DNA of 64,000 bases from Deltaproteobacteria bacterium (GCA_029261875.1 JAJDAL010000005.1:1-64000), one strand, 5' to 3'. Numbered from the stretch's first letter, positions 1-9,900 are shown. A program made the numbers and translations. The notes: generated from the letters alone by a model not told the origin.

Positions 1-1
1 T

Positions 2-577
2 CGGGCGGGCAATCCGCTTCGCTCGTTCGAGCAGATCGGAAGCGAGACGCTCCTCGATCAACGCTTCGAGTACGACCCGCTCCACCGTCTCGCGAAGGTC
101 ACGACGTCCGGAACCCTCAATTACGGGTCGATGGAATACGGCTACGACGATGCGGGAAACATCCGGGAAATGGGTCCGAAGGAACTTCGCTACGGCTGCT
201 CCGAAGGGGGCCCCCACGCGGTGACCGAGGTCTTCGTCGACGACGTCCGGCTCGGAAACTACGAATACGATCGTGACGGCGCCGCCACGTACCGCATGGA
301 GTTGAAGGTCTTCCAGGGCCTGAACATGATGAACATGGTGCGCGATGACGATGGGCGGATCTCGCAGCTGCAAAAGACGAAGCAGAACGTCTGTTATGCC
401 TACGACGAAAGTGGAGCGCGCGTAACCAAGATGTTCTCTTCGACGCAAGCCGCGTACGAAGTGAATCGTCTCTACGTAGACCCTGAATATGAGGTGGACC
501 TCAGCAATACGAGCCACCAGACCCATGTGTTCCTGGGAGGGAGACGCATGGCAACGATTCTGAGGGATGGCCTCTAA
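2..577 (+). CDS. RHS/YD-repeat protein, 3' end only (split-RHS shell)
   Basis: The frame is open from base 2 to the TAA at 575-577, so the gene begins before the window. The 191 visible residues contain YD-repeat signatures (RFEYDPLHRL, YGYDDAGNI, YEYDRDG, CYAYDESGARV), the units that build the beta-cage of RHS proteins. The protein ends at HVFLGGRRMATIL plus four residues. In ordinary RHS proteins this HxxxGG.R..A segment lies just before the core motif YYHxDxLGSN, but here translation stops. The missing core appears in separate genes at 4532 and 5794. The stop overlaps the next start codon by one base (TAATG), which indicates an operon. The RHS family assignment is firm. Export and cage function are inferred, because the N-terminus is outside the window. 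Confidence 0.8.
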   Translation, partial: RAGNPLRSFEQIGSETLLDQRFEYDPLHRLAKVTTSGTLNYGSMEYGYDDAGNIREMGPKELRYGCSEGGPHAVTEVFVDDVRLGNYEYDRDGAATYRMELKVFQGLNMMNMVRDDDGRISQLQKTKQNVCYAYDESGARVTKMFSSTQAAYEVNRLYVDPEYEVDLSNTSHQTHVFLGGRRMATILRDGL

Positions 578-3468
578 TGCGATTCGAACGTTCCTACAAG
601 TTGTTGATCGGACTGGCGCTAAGTCTCGTCGCGAGTTGTTCCGCGAGCGAAGCCTCGGCCCAGGCCTGTCCGCGTGCCGCGAGCGCCAGCTCGGGAATGC
701 GGTGCGAGTTGAGCGGTCCCCTCTTTGTCGAAGTCGGCGAAGCATTCGAAATCCAATGGGACAGCCTCAATGCCGACGAGTTGATGTCCCTGGGATGGCA
801 GGGCAATGTGACGCCGAAGCCGGGCGAAGAGGAGCTCGATCTTTCGGGATCCTGGACCGGTTTGAAGTTGACCAAGCCGGGGCTCGCCACGGTTCAGCTT
901 CGCGCCACCAACGCAGACGGTGATGTGTTCTGTGACCATGTGATCGCGGCCGAAGACGGTACCCCGCCCGACCTGACGATCTTTTCGCCGGCCGACTACG
1001 GAATCACCACCTCGAGGAATGCTTTGCTCGGCGTCATCGCGACGGACAACGACGCGCTGAAGGGCACCAATGGTTTGACGTATTCCGTCAACGACGGACC
1101 GATCAAGACCTACCCGCGGGATGTATGCTGGGGCCCCGCGTGTCTCACCTGGGCGAAGATTGCCCCCGGCCTGAATGAGGTCAAGATTTTTGCCGAAGAC
1201 CGCTCAGGGAATGTCTCCGAAGACTCGGTCAACGTACTGTCGGATTCCGGAACCGGCGGATTGACTTGTTTCATCAACGGTCCCGACGAGGTACAGCCGG
1301 ATACGCCGTTCAACCTCTATTGGTACACGCATGGTGGCGCGATCACCAGCATGACGAGCACGTGGTTGGTCGATGATCAATTCGACGCGATGCGGTACGT
1401 GGATCAGAGCAACGGGTCGATCCAGACTCTGCCCGATCAGAATCTCCCGAACCCCTCCTTCTGGGGCGAAATCATCAAGCCCGCCGGCGACAAGCCGTCC
1501 TTGGTGACGATCCGCGCCGAGGGACCGAAGGGAGTGGCGTACTGCTCGGCAGTCATCCGCCACACCGATGGGCTTTCGTGCAAGCTACATGGCCCGCGTC
1601 GGGTCCAGGTCGGTGAAGAGTTCGGTGTGAGTTGGAAGACGGAAGGGGCCACGAAGTGGAAATCGCGCGGATGGAGCGGGACTTTCGCGAAGAACGCGTC
1701 TCCGCCGATCGACCCCTACGACCTCCCCAAGGCCAATGGCGGCTGGTGGAAGAATAAACTCTCGGCGCCCGGTCTCGCTTCGGTCACAGTGGAAGTGGAG
1801 AATGCCGCCGGGAAGAAGGACACCTGCGACTACTCCGTGGTGGCCGTCGATACGGAGCCCCCCACGCTGGTTGTGATGTCGCCCGCGAACCACGCTGTGA
1901 CGACCGCTAGCACGGCCGAGTTCATGTTCTTCTCCTACGACAACTACAAACTGCACGCGACGGAGCCGCTCACCTACTCCATTAATGGCGGCGCTCCGAA
2001 ACCCGTCAATCTCAAGAAATGCTACTACGGCATTTGCCTGTTCGATGTTCCGATCACACGCGGGGCCAACACGATCCAAGTGACGTCCCAGGACGTGAGT
2101 GGGAACACTACGACCGAGCAGACCCATATTTTCCGCGACGGCGGAACCGGTGGTCTATCCTGTTTCATCAATGGACCGGATGAAGTCGAGGCCGGAGTCC
2201 CGTTCGACCTGCGCTGGTATGCGAGCGGCGGATCGGTCACGAGCCTGAGTAACACCTGGCGGGTGGACGATACCTTTCAGCAAATCCGCTACGTGGATCC
2301 CAACAACGGTTCGATCAAGACGCTTCCTGCCTCCGGTGGAAACCCCAATCCGGGCGCGTGGACGGAGCTCGTCAAGAACGCGGGCGACAAGTCGTCATTC
2401 GTGACCCTTCATGCCCAGGGACCCAACGGAGAGGCATTCTGTTCGACTCAGATCACCGTCACCGATGGTCTCTCCTGCAACATCGAAGGGCCGGAGCGAG
2501 TGGACGTGAACGCAGCGTTCGACGTTCGCTGGAAGAGCAAGGGCGCAACGACGCGGTCATCCCAAGGTTGGAGCGGATCCTTCGCGGCCAACGCGGGGCC
2601 GCCGCTCGGGAAATACAACCTCCCGAGCGCCAATGGGACCTGGTCGAGTTTGAAACTCAAGGAGCCGGGGACCGCCAAGGTCGCAGTCGAAGTGATCCAT
2701 GCCGATGGCAGGAAGGATCGCTGTGACTACTCGGTGGTGGCCAGCGATCAGTCGCCGCCGACCGTTGCCATTCTCGCCCCGGCGACGGACGTCACGACCA
2801 GCATCGCATCGATGAACATACTGTTCGCAGCATGGGATAACTGGGGAATCAAGAGCGGTGACACCGGCCTCGAGTATCGGGTTCGCGGCGGAGCCTGGAC
2901 CCCGGTCGACCGGAGTTGGTGCTACTGGGGTTGCTCGATCCCGGTTGCCCTGGATCCCGGCCCGAACCTCGTTGAAGTGCGAGCCCGAGACAAGGCCAAC
3001 CGCACGGGAACGGATCAAGTGACGATCACCTATCAACCGGTCGCCAGCTGCTCCTATCCTGGCTGTTATTCGAGTTCGGGCCTCAACTACTACCCCATCG
3101 AGTCCTGCCGGGCCTACGGCACGGGTGCTGGATTCGGTGCAGAGACGACCGGGCCGAAGTTGCAGATGAACCAAGCCCAGAGCATTCGCCTCTCCTCGAC
3201 CTGCGGCATACCCGTTGACGCGGTTGCGGTGCAGGGGAATGTCACCATCGTCAATCCGAACGTGTCGGGCTCCTTGTCCGTCTATCCGGGAGATGCTCCG
3301 CTCAACTTCCAACGACAACTCTTCTACCAGCCCGGCAACGTCAATGCGGGGAGCCTCCTGGTTCGCCTCGCTGCGGACGGGTCGGGAAGAGTGAACGTGC
3401 GAATGCGAGACGGAGCGTCATCGGGACAATCCGATCTCTTAATCGACCTCAACGGCTACTTCAAATAG
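577..3468 (+). CDS. Exported Ig-like repeat protein with C-terminal GYFK domain
   Basis: The 963-residue product starts with a signal peptide (about 1-29). The stretch VASC could be a lipobox, or cleavage could follow the later ASA-Q site. The body alternates two beta-rich modules: A (41-228), B (229-332), A (333-526), B (527-631), A (632 to about 821). Module starts are marked by C..xGPxxV motifs such as CFINGPDEV, which occurs twice exactly 298 residues apart, and each module carries paired cysteines. A different domain of about 130 residues follows and ends in LIDLNGYFK. It recurs alone in the next two genes. The fold resembles bacterial Ig-like adhesin domains. No catalytic motif is visible. 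Its place between an RHS shell and RHS core genes suggests surface display or binding of the RHS products, which is inference. Confidence 0.75.
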   Translation: MRFERSYKLLIGLALSLVASCSASEASAQACPRAASASSGMRCELSGPLFVEVGEAFEIQWDSLNADELMSLGWQGNVTPKPGEEELDLSGSWTGLKLTKPGLATVQLRATNADGDVFCDHVIAAEDGTPPDLTIFSPADYGITTSRNALLGVIATDNDALKGTNGLTYSVNDGPIKTYPRDVCWGPACLTWAKIAPGLNEVKIFAEDRSGNVSEDSVNVLSDSGTGGLTCFINGPDEVQPDTPFNLYWYTHGGAITSMTSTWLVDDQFDAMRYVDQSNGSIQTLPDQNLPNPSFWGEIIKPAGDKPSLVTIRAEGPKGVAYCSAVIRHTDGLSCKLHGPRRVQVGEEFGVSWKTEGATKWKSRGWSGTFAKNASPPIDPYDLPKANGGWWKNKLSAPGLASVTVEVENAAGKKDTCDYSVVAVDTEPPTLVVMSPANHAVTTASTAEFMFFSYDNYKLHATEPLTYSINGGAPKPVNLKKCYYGICLFDVPITRGANTIQVTSQDVSGNTTTEQTHIFRDGGTGGLSCFINGPDEVEAGVPFDLRWYASGGSVTSLSNTWRVDDTFQQIRYVDPNNGSIKTLPASGGNPNPGAWTELVKNAGDKSSFVTLHAQGPNGEAFCSTQITVTDGLSCNIEGPERVDVNAAFDVRWKSKGATTRSSQGWSGSFAANAGPPLGKYNLPSANGTWSSLKLKEPGTAKVAVEVIHADGRKDRCDYSVVASDQSPPTVAILAPATDVTTSIASMNILFAAWDNWGIKSGDTGLEYRVRGGAWTPVDRSWCYWGCSIPVALDPGPNLVEVRARDKANRTGTDQVTITYQPVASCSYPGCYSSSGLNYYPIESCRAYGTGAGFGAETTGPKLQMNQAQSIRLSSTCGIPVDAVAVQGNVTIVNPNVSGSLSVYPGDAPLNFQRQLFYQPGNVNAGSLLVRLAADGSGRVNVRMRDGASSGQSDLLIDLNGYFK
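1261..3042 (+). repeat. Tandem in-gene repeat of about 894 bp (B-A modules, two copies)
   Basis: The segment beginning at 1261 (encoding L-T-C-F-I-N-G-P-D-E-V) is repeated from 2155 with the same phase, a period of 894 bp or 298 residues. The protein copies are clearly homologous but diverged, with shared anchors such as GPDEV, GDK.S.VT and SVVA.D. An extra A module precedes the first copy at about 697-1260. This is an old internal duplication rather than a recent one. Confidence 0.8.
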
Positions 3469-3477
3469 GAGCTCTCC

Positions 3478-3981
3478 ATGGGAAAGCGACTGCTGAGTGC
3501 ACTCTCGGTTCTTCTGCTCTTGAGCGTGTCGTCGCCCGGCGCCGCCGGGGCGGCCGAGCGATTGTTCACGCTGAATCCGTGTCGAGCGATCGATACCCTG
3601 GCGGGTGTAGCGGCTGCGGCGAACAAGCCGATCACGGGTGCGACCAACACCTGGATCAACTTGCGCGGCCGGTGCGGCGTTCCGACAGACGCAACGGCCG
3701 TTGCGGCACACATCACCGCGATTCCCGCTGGCAACGGCATCGCAGATCATTCGGGGCATTTGATCATCTTTGACGCCGGAATGGCGATCACCGACCCGGT
3801 TCCCGGGCTTCCGATTCCGGATGTGTCGACCATCAACTGGAGCAATGGGTCCACCACGATGACCAATTTCGTCATCATTCCGTTCGAGAGCAACAAGACG
3901 CAAATCAAAGTATGGGGCGGATACGGCCCCGCGAAGAAGGGCGTCTACCTGATCGTCGACGTCGTCGGATACTTCAAATAG
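3478..3981 (+). CDS. Small exported protein with GYFK domain (copy 1)
   Basis: The 167-residue protein has a clear signal peptide ending near SPGAAGAAE. An AGGAG ribosome site overlaps the previous stop and lies 9 bp from the ATG. The mature part is one beta-rich domain with the landmarks PCRAIDTL, GRCGVPTDATAVA, VIIPFESNKTQIKV and a terminal VDVVGYFK. The same landmarks occur in the last 130 residues of the upstream protein and throughout the next gene. The pattern resembles the DTR...CGVP.DA...VDV.GYF domain found at the ends of secreted proteins in Actinobacteria. I recall no function or family name with certainty. The 9 bp spacing places it in the RHS operon. Confidence 0.75.
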   Translation: MGKRLLSALSVLLLLSVSSPGAAGAAERLFTLNPCRAIDTLAGVAAAANKPITGATNTWINLRGRCGVPTDATAVAAHITAIPAGNGIADHSGHLIIFDAGMAITDPVPGLPIPDVSTINWSNGSTTMTNFVIIPFESNKTQIKVWGGYGPAKKGVYLIVDVVGYFK

Positions 3982-4036
3982 TCCGATCGTGTATCGCCGC
4001 GTTCGGAAAGCAATCGAACGCATGAAGGAGCTTCCC

Positions 4037-4519
4037 ATGGGAAGGCAGATTCTAGGAATTCTTTCAGCTCTCATGCTCTTGAGCATGTCGATCCCCGGAA
4101 GCGCGGATGCTGCAGGAAAACGTTTCAATCGAGTCAAACCGTGTCGCGCGATCAGCTCGCTCGGGGGAATTGGTGGGCAGGCGAATCATCTGCTCGCTCG
4201 GAACGAGAGTCGTTGGTACCACCTGCGCGGGAAATGCGGGGTTCCGTCGGACGCCTCTGCCGTTGCGGTGAACGTGACGATGGTTGGGGCCAACGGCGAG
4301 CCGACCGATCACTCGGGGTACCTCACGGTATTCGACGCCGGGCTGGCGCAGCCGGGTGTTTCGACGCTCAATTTTCGGCCGGGACAACACGCCGTGGCCA
4401 ACTCCGCGATCATCCCCTTCAAGAGCAATAAGACCCAGGTGAAGGTGTTTGCCGCGTATGCCTCCGATAACGCTACGGGCGTCCATGTCATCGTCGACGT
4501 GTTTGGCTACTTCAAATAG
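4037..4519 (+). CDS. Small exported protein with GYFK domain (copy 2)
   Basis: This is a tandem paralogue of the previous gene: 160 residues, a signal peptide ending near SIPGSADAA, then PCRAISSL, GKCGVPSDASAVAVNVT, IIPFKSNKTQVKV and terminal VDVFGYFK. The start at 4037 is preferred over the in-frame ATG-like start at 3989 because AAGGAG lies at 4025-4030 and the signal peptide begins there. The 5' ends of the two paralogues (ribosome site, ATGGGAA) are also alike at the DNA level, which supports duplication. The gene sits 12 bp before the first RHS core gene. The role is unknown. A binding or scaffold function for the exported RHS tip is a guess from context. Confidence 0.75.
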   Translation: MGRQILGILSALMLLSMSIPGSADAAGKRFNRVKPCRAISSLGGIGGQANHLLARNESRWYHLRGKCGVPSDASAVAVNVTMVGANGEPTDHSGYLTVFDAGLAQPGVSTLNFRPGQHAVANSAIIPFKSNKTQVKVFAAYASDNATGVHVIVDVFGYFK

Positions 4520-4531
4520 AGGAGCGGGATC

Positions 4532-5722
4532 GTGTTGGCCGAGCGAACCGGCTCCGTCACCTTCCTGCGATTGGGCTGCTTTCGCATTGGGGTCCTTGCG
4601 GCTTTGACGGCGACGGCTCCGGTTGCGAGTGCCGTCGAATACCATTTCCATCACCCCGACATGCTCGGGTCCAACGCGGTCGTCGTCACCCGGGCGGGGG
4701 AAGTTATTGCGCGTACGGTCCACGATCCGTACGGGCGAATCACTTCGTCCAGGGATGCGTCCGGCGGGCCGCTGAGCCGCGACGCGGAGACTCCTCGCCA
4801 CTCGTTTACCGGGCAGGAGTACGACGCCGAGAGCGACTTGAATTATTTCGGAGCGCGCTATTACGACCCGGCGGTGGGGCGTTTCCTGAGTACCGACCCG
4901 GGGTTCGTACGCGGCGGCGGGAGCCTGCGCCAGATTGCGTCCTCGACGATCGCCACGAATGGCTACGCGTACGCGCTCAATCGGCCGACGACCCTCGTGG
5001 ACCCCACCGGCGAACTCGCCATTCTCGCGACGCTCGTGACCGCGGCGATCTTTCTGCTGGACCCGGGCTCCGCGGTGAACCGGCTTTCGGACAACCCGAG
5101 TATCGAGACTGCCAAACAGGTCGCCGTGGACGAAGCGATTGGAATCGCCACCGGACGTGTGGCGGGGCTCGCGGCTCGCGCGGGCGGCGGCGTTCTCAGC
5201 ATGGCGGCGCGGCGGGCCGGGTCGGCCACCCGTTCGGGAGGGCGCAGCGTGGGCTCGGGAACGGCCCGCGAAGCCGGTTTCAGTGGGGGACATATCGGCA
5301 TCGGTCGGCGACGGACCTCCATGGGGCCTGGGGATCGCGTCGGTTTCCTGAGAATCTCCGGCGCGACGTTGCCCGGCAAGGGCTCGGGTCGGGTGGTCGC
5401 CAAAGAAACCTTCGAGCGCCACGGGATCGCGTCGAATCAGAGCAGCGATCTGCTCGGGAGTGACAACCTCGGATTCTTTTCGCGAAGTCCGAGCCTCGCC
5501 CGCCGGTCTCGCGAGGCGCAGCGCGGTGACGTAGTCGTCAGTGTTCGACTCCGGAGCAGCCGGATTCGCGGGGCCAGCGAGCGAGGGTATGTTGTCGAGG
5601 GCGACATCGAACCCGAAGACATCATCGGGTTTCGACGCCTCGGCGAGCCCTTCGACAGCTTCGAATCCGGTCGGCTCGAGTATGGCTTCGGGGGTGAGCC
5701 GTTCGTTCCCATCAATCGATGA
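4532..5722 (+). CDS. Exported stand-alone RHS core with unique C-terminal tip
   Basis: The 396-residue protein starts with GTG behind GAGGAGCGG. A signal peptide (about 1-34, ending VASA) is followed at once by VEYHFHHPDMLGSN, the first motif of the RHS core. The core continues with DPYGRI, FTGQEYDAESDLNYFGARYYDPAVGRF (positions about 93-118), LSTDPGF and ending NRPTTLVDPTGE near 155. Full-length RHS proteins carry this core at the end of a protein of 1,000 or more residues; here it is its own exported protein. The position after DPxG, usually Leu at the RHS self-cleavage site, is Glu, so cleavage may not occur. The tip (about 160-396) has a hydrophobic segment and an unrecognised domain ending GRLEYGFGGEPFVPINR. 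Polymorphic toxins place effectors here, but toxicity is not shown. Confidence 0.85.
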   Translation: MLAERTGSVTFLRLGCFRIGVLAALTATAPVASAVEYHFHHPDMLGSNAVVVTRAGEVIARTVHDPYGRITSSRDASGGPLSRDAETPRHSFTGQEYDAESDLNYFGARYYDPAVGRFLSTDPGFVRGGGSLRQIASSTIATNGYAYALNRPTTLVDPTGELAILATLVTAAIFLLDPGSAVNRLSDNPSIETAKQVAVDEAIGIATGRVAGLAARAGGGVLSMAARRAGSATRSGGRSVGSGTAREAGFSGGHIGIGRRRTSMGPGDRVGFLRISGATLPGKGSGRVVAKETFERHGIASNQSSDLLGSDNLGFFSRSPSLARRSREAQRGDVVVSVRLRSSRIRGASERGYVVEGDIEPEDIIGFRRLGEPFDSFESGRLEYGFGGEPFVPINR

Positions 5723-5793
5723 GGTGTGATCCATGTGTGGGAGAGGCGTCCTTGGGCTCATCGTGTTTCTGATTCGATCGAGGCGCGATTGAC

Positions 5794-6903
5794 ATGTTGA
5801 AAGCGATGGCGGTCGCGTTCTGTCTGGTGCTGGTGGTGTTCGACGCGCAGGCGGCCGAGTATCATTTCTACCACCCCGATCCCCTCGGATCGAATACGCT
5901 CGTGACGGATCGGTCGGGTACGGTTGTGCAGCGCACCGTGACCGATGCCTACGGTCGCATCGAACAGACCCTCGATGCGAACTTGCAGTCCGTGGATCCT
6001 CGGGCATCGGGGCCACGTCATCTCTTCACCGGCCAGGAGTTCGATCCCGAAAGTGACCTCCATAGCTACGGTGCGCGCCACTACGATCCCGCCATCGGCC
6101 GATTCCTCTCCGTCGACCCCGGATTGATCGGTGCCCGGGCTGGGGTCAGTTTTCGGAGTGTGCTGAACGAGCCGCAGAACCTGAATGGTCACGCTTACGT
6201 GATCAATCGCCCGACGGTCTTCAACGATCCCACGGGAAAACAGGTTGCGGTTCCGCTGCCCGTGCTTGCCCCATGCGGCTTGCCGTGCTGGGTGGCGGTC
6301 GGCGTAGGAGCCGTGATTTCGGGCATCATGACGATCGGGGGCGACGGCGGTACGGACGAGGCCGCGTCGACGGCACCTCTGCCGGGCGCTCCGAACCCGA
6401 CACCCACGCCCGGCTTGGACTTGCCGGATTCCGTCCCTCGCACGGGGCCGACGCCCAGAGGACCGAGGATGGTCGATCCGCAGGGCAATCCCACCCACGA
6501 ATTGAGCGAGGGGAATCTCGTCGAGTTTCCCGCGAAGGACGCCCACTTGAACACCGGACCCGACGGGCGAATCGTGGATTTCGTCAGGCCGCACAACACC
6601 GATGGGTGTTGGGTCGGGATTGGATGTCGGGGGGAGGTTGTGATCGGGGCAGGGCGGCATCGCGCGGTCGGCGCCGCCGAGGGAGATACGATCCCCGGTG
6701 AACTCGGAGGAATTCCGGATCGGCCGGGGTGGTTGCGGTACCCGCTAGGACGTCGTCGAGGCATCGACGACGTTTGGGATCCCTTCTTCCGGAGTCCCGA
6801 GAGTTATGAATCGAACTCGATCGGAAAAGGGGGAGCGTTGAAGCGTTACATCGACCCGAGTGGGAAGAAGGTGGCCCGACCCGTCAAGCCGCAAGGGTCC
6901 TGA
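5794..6903 (+). CDS. Exported stand-alone RHS core with ParB-like C-terminal tip
   Basis: The 369-residue protein has a signal peptide (1-20, ending DAQA) followed by AEYHFYHPDPLGSN, then PRHLFTGQEFDPESDLHSYG and ARHYDPAIGRFLSVDPG, the complete RHS core ending at NRPTVFNDPTGK. It is paralogous to 4532-5722 in the core, but the tip differs. Residues about 225-320 include GNP, VEFPAKDAHL, GEVVIGAGRHRAVGAAEGDTIP and GWLRYPLG. The GxHRAxxA...IP pattern resembles the ParB/sulfiredoxin-like nuclease fold. The same tip occurs in the orphan copy at 52997-54082. No candidate immunity gene follows; the next gene is convergent, three bases away. Core assignment is firm and the tip assignment is tentative. 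Confidence 0.85.
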   Translation: MLKAMAVAFCLVLVVFDAQAAEYHFYHPDPLGSNTLVTDRSGTVVQRTVTDAYGRIEQTLDANLQSVDPRASGPRHLFTGQEFDPESDLHSYGARHYDPAIGRFLSVDPGLIGARAGVSFRSVLNEPQNLNGHAYVINRPTVFNDPTGKQVAVPLPVLAPCGLPCWVAVGVGAVISGIMTIGGDGGTDEAASTAPLPGAPNPTPTPGLDLPDSVPRTGPTPRGPRMVDPQGNPTHELSEGNLVEFPAKDAHLNTGPDGRIVDFVRPHNTDGCWVGIGCRGEVVIGAGRHRAVGAAEGDTIPGELGGIPDRPGWLRYPLGRRRGIDDVWDPFFRSPESYESNSIGKGGALKRYIDPSGKKVARPVKPQGS

Positions 6904-6905
6904 CC

Positions 6906-9900
6906 CTAGGTGAGCCAGGTTACCGGGATGCGGGGGTCGGGGTTGTAGCAGGCGAAGGTCCCGGTTCGGAGCGTGGCCTGGAGATGCGCGCCGAGTTCCG
7001 GGTGGTGGATCGAAATCTTCCCCAGCGCGGACTTGATGGTGCGGGTGACGCTGACGCGCGCGCGCTCACCCGCGGATCCCATGCGACGGCTCTGGCCGCC
7101 CAGGCCGATCGAGCGCGACAATTCGTCGCGGATGAAATTCAACTCTTCGCGAATGCGCTCCATGCGGCCGATATCGTTGAAATCCTTCGCTTGTTCGAGT
7201 TCCTCGCGAAGCGTTTCCGCGCGCCCTCGGTACGCAAGCTGCGCCTTTCGATCGAGAACGGGTTCTCCGTGTGCTTCCGGCGCCACGCGTCGTGGCTCGC
7301 CTCGACCCGCGGCCAACAACTCAGCCGAATGAACCTCGGTTCCGGGCGTATTCAATAGATGTGCGATGTAGCGCAATCCAAGTTGATCTTTGAGTCGGAA
7401 TTCCAGGTCGCTGTAGGAAATGGTCCAGAAGTCTCCGTGTTGCTTGAATTCGCCGGTTTCGACTCGAACCGAGGGCGTCTCCACGGTTTCGAACTCGATG
7501 GATTCGGCGCGGGCGAGCAAATCCTTCATTCCGAGGCTTCGGGCCGATTCGATACAGCGGTCGCGCAACATTCTCGCCTTCTCGGAGTCTCCCGCGTGGC
7601 CGCGTCCCTTCAACATGGTTGCGTAGCTGTACTGGGTATGGGCGACCCAGGGCCAGGCTCCCATGCGCGTGTTGCTCTCGAGTGCGCGGGTGAAGTGGGT
7701 GTCCGCGGCATCCCAATGTTCGAGCGCCGTGGCGAGTAATCCGAGGTAGTGCTCCGTAGATCCGATCGCGGCTACGCCGAGGCCGGTTTCGACGTTGAGA
7801 TCGCGGTAGGGGAGCATCAACGCGTAGAGTTTGGAGGCGCGTTCGAGGTCTTTCAGTTGAAAGGCCACCTCACTCAAGTAGGCGATGGAAATCAGGCCAC
7901 TCGGAGCCTGTAGAAGCTCGTCTAGATTCGTGTTGACGATTCGCTCGAACTCGAGTCGTGCGGATTCGGTACGTCCCGCAATGATGTAGAGATGGGCCAA
8001 GGCACAGCGCCAGGGAATCACGTTCGGATAGCGCTCCGTAATCTTGTCGACGCTTGCCAGGACCTCGCTCGAACGACCTTGTTGGAGGCGCAGTTGTGTG
8101 ATTTGAATCCAGAAAGCCGGGGCCGCATTGCCTGCGTGATCGCGACCGGTCTGGAAGGCCTCGGTGGCGAGGGCTTCCGCCTCCTCGAAGCGCCCATCCA
8201 TGAGTGCCCGTAGTGCCCAAAGGCGGACCAGTCGCCAGAGAAAGCGGGGTTGCTTGTAGGCGCGCGCACGCTCCTCGAAGATTTCGAGTTCCGTATCGAC
8301 GCTCGCGATATCGCCCAGGTTGACGAGGGTGACGATGCGCCAGATGCGCCCCTCCAGATCGAGGGCGCGATCGCCGGCGCGGTAAGCCATTTCGACGACT
8401 TCGTCGGCTCGTTCGAGTCGATCTTGGGCCTGCTCGGGGTCGAATGGAATCCATTGGCGCTTCAAGAGCGCATACGCGAGTGCTCCGGGGTCTCCGGTCC
8501 GCCGTGCCATGGCGATGGATTCGCTCGACAATGGGAGAAACCTTCGATGGTCACGGGTGTGGCACAATTCGACCGACAATCGCGCGAGCAGTCGCGCGCG
8601 CAGGGGACTATCCGCGTCGCCGACCGCCGCCAAGCCGCTCTCCAGGTGGTTGAGCACGCGGTCGTCGATCCGGCCGTATTCGAACGTGACTTCGCTCAAG
8701 CCGAAACACGCACGAGCGTGAATCTCCGCAGCATCGATTCGATCGGACAACTCCGCGGCTTGCAGAAACGAACTGCGCGCGCGGTCGGGTTCACTTGCCA
8801 TGATGCACGCGTTGCCCAGTTTGACCCAGATCTCGCAGTGCATCGAATCCGGGATCCCTGGCCGAAGGTTCAGTGCCTCCAGTGCGCGTTCGTAGTGCCG
8901 GATCGCATCCTCGAAGGCGAGCATTCGAACCGCCGCATCGCCTGCGCGACGCGAGTAATCGATGGCTTTCTCCGCGTCGCCGAAGGCCGCAGCTTGAAAG
9001 AAATGGAAGGCGAGCTCTCCCAGATTCGATTCGTTGCAATCCGCATTGCGATCGTTCTCCATCGCCTCCGCAATGCTCCGATGCAACCGGAGCCGCTTGG
9101 CGGTGGCGAGTCCGTCGTAGAGGACTTCGCGCAGTAGCGCGTGAGCGAAGCGGAAATTGCCTTGCACGGAATCCGTGGTCGACAGCACATGGGCGTGGCG
9201 CGCTTCGTCGAGCGTCTCCAAGAGCGATTCGACGGGAACGCGAGACACCCGCTCGAGCAGCGGGACCGAAAACTCCCGCCCGATGACGGATGCCGTTCGC
9301 AACAACTCGAGGCACGGCTGGGACAGGTCGCGAATCCGCTTGCCGATGACCTGTCGCACACCTCGGGGCAGTGCGATCTTGTCGGTCCCGGCCGGTAGAT
9401 CGAGCTGGCCCTCGGTGAGCATCAAACGCACGATCTCGCCGACGAAGAACGGGTTTCCTTCGGTTTCACGATGAATGCGCGCGACGATTTCACTGGAGAC
9501 GCGACTTTTTGCGATCGATTGAGCGAGTAGCGCAACCTCGTCCGGACCGATTCCGCGAAGCGGGATTTCGCGGCAGAGGGGATCTTGAACGACGGTGACG
9601 AGCGGGTTGTCGTCCGCCACCTCGTAGTCGCGATAGGTTCCGATGACCAGAATGGGGAAGTCGCCGACTTCGCGCGCCAAGAACTGGAACAACAGAAGGC
9701 TCGACTTATCCGCCCAATGAAGGTCGTCGAGGAGTAGCACGAGGGGTTGTGCGCGGCTCGCTTCTTTCAAGAACAGCGTCACGCTGTCGAAGAAGCGAAA
9801 TCGCGCATTCTCGGAATCCATCGCGTCCGGAGGAGGGATGGGTTGCGTCGGATCCCGGTTCGGGAGCAGGTGGCGGATGGGTTCGATTTCGGACGCTCCG

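Noticed and set aside
5733-5792. A 19-codon ORF (M C G R G V L G L I V F L I R...) ending just before the ATG at 5794
   Set aside because: It could be a leader peptide, but it has no supporting features beyond position; too short to claim.
4064-6016. A 650-residue - strand frame opposite the GYFK and RHS genes
   Set aside because: No motifs, antisense to three well-supported genes; a GC shadow.
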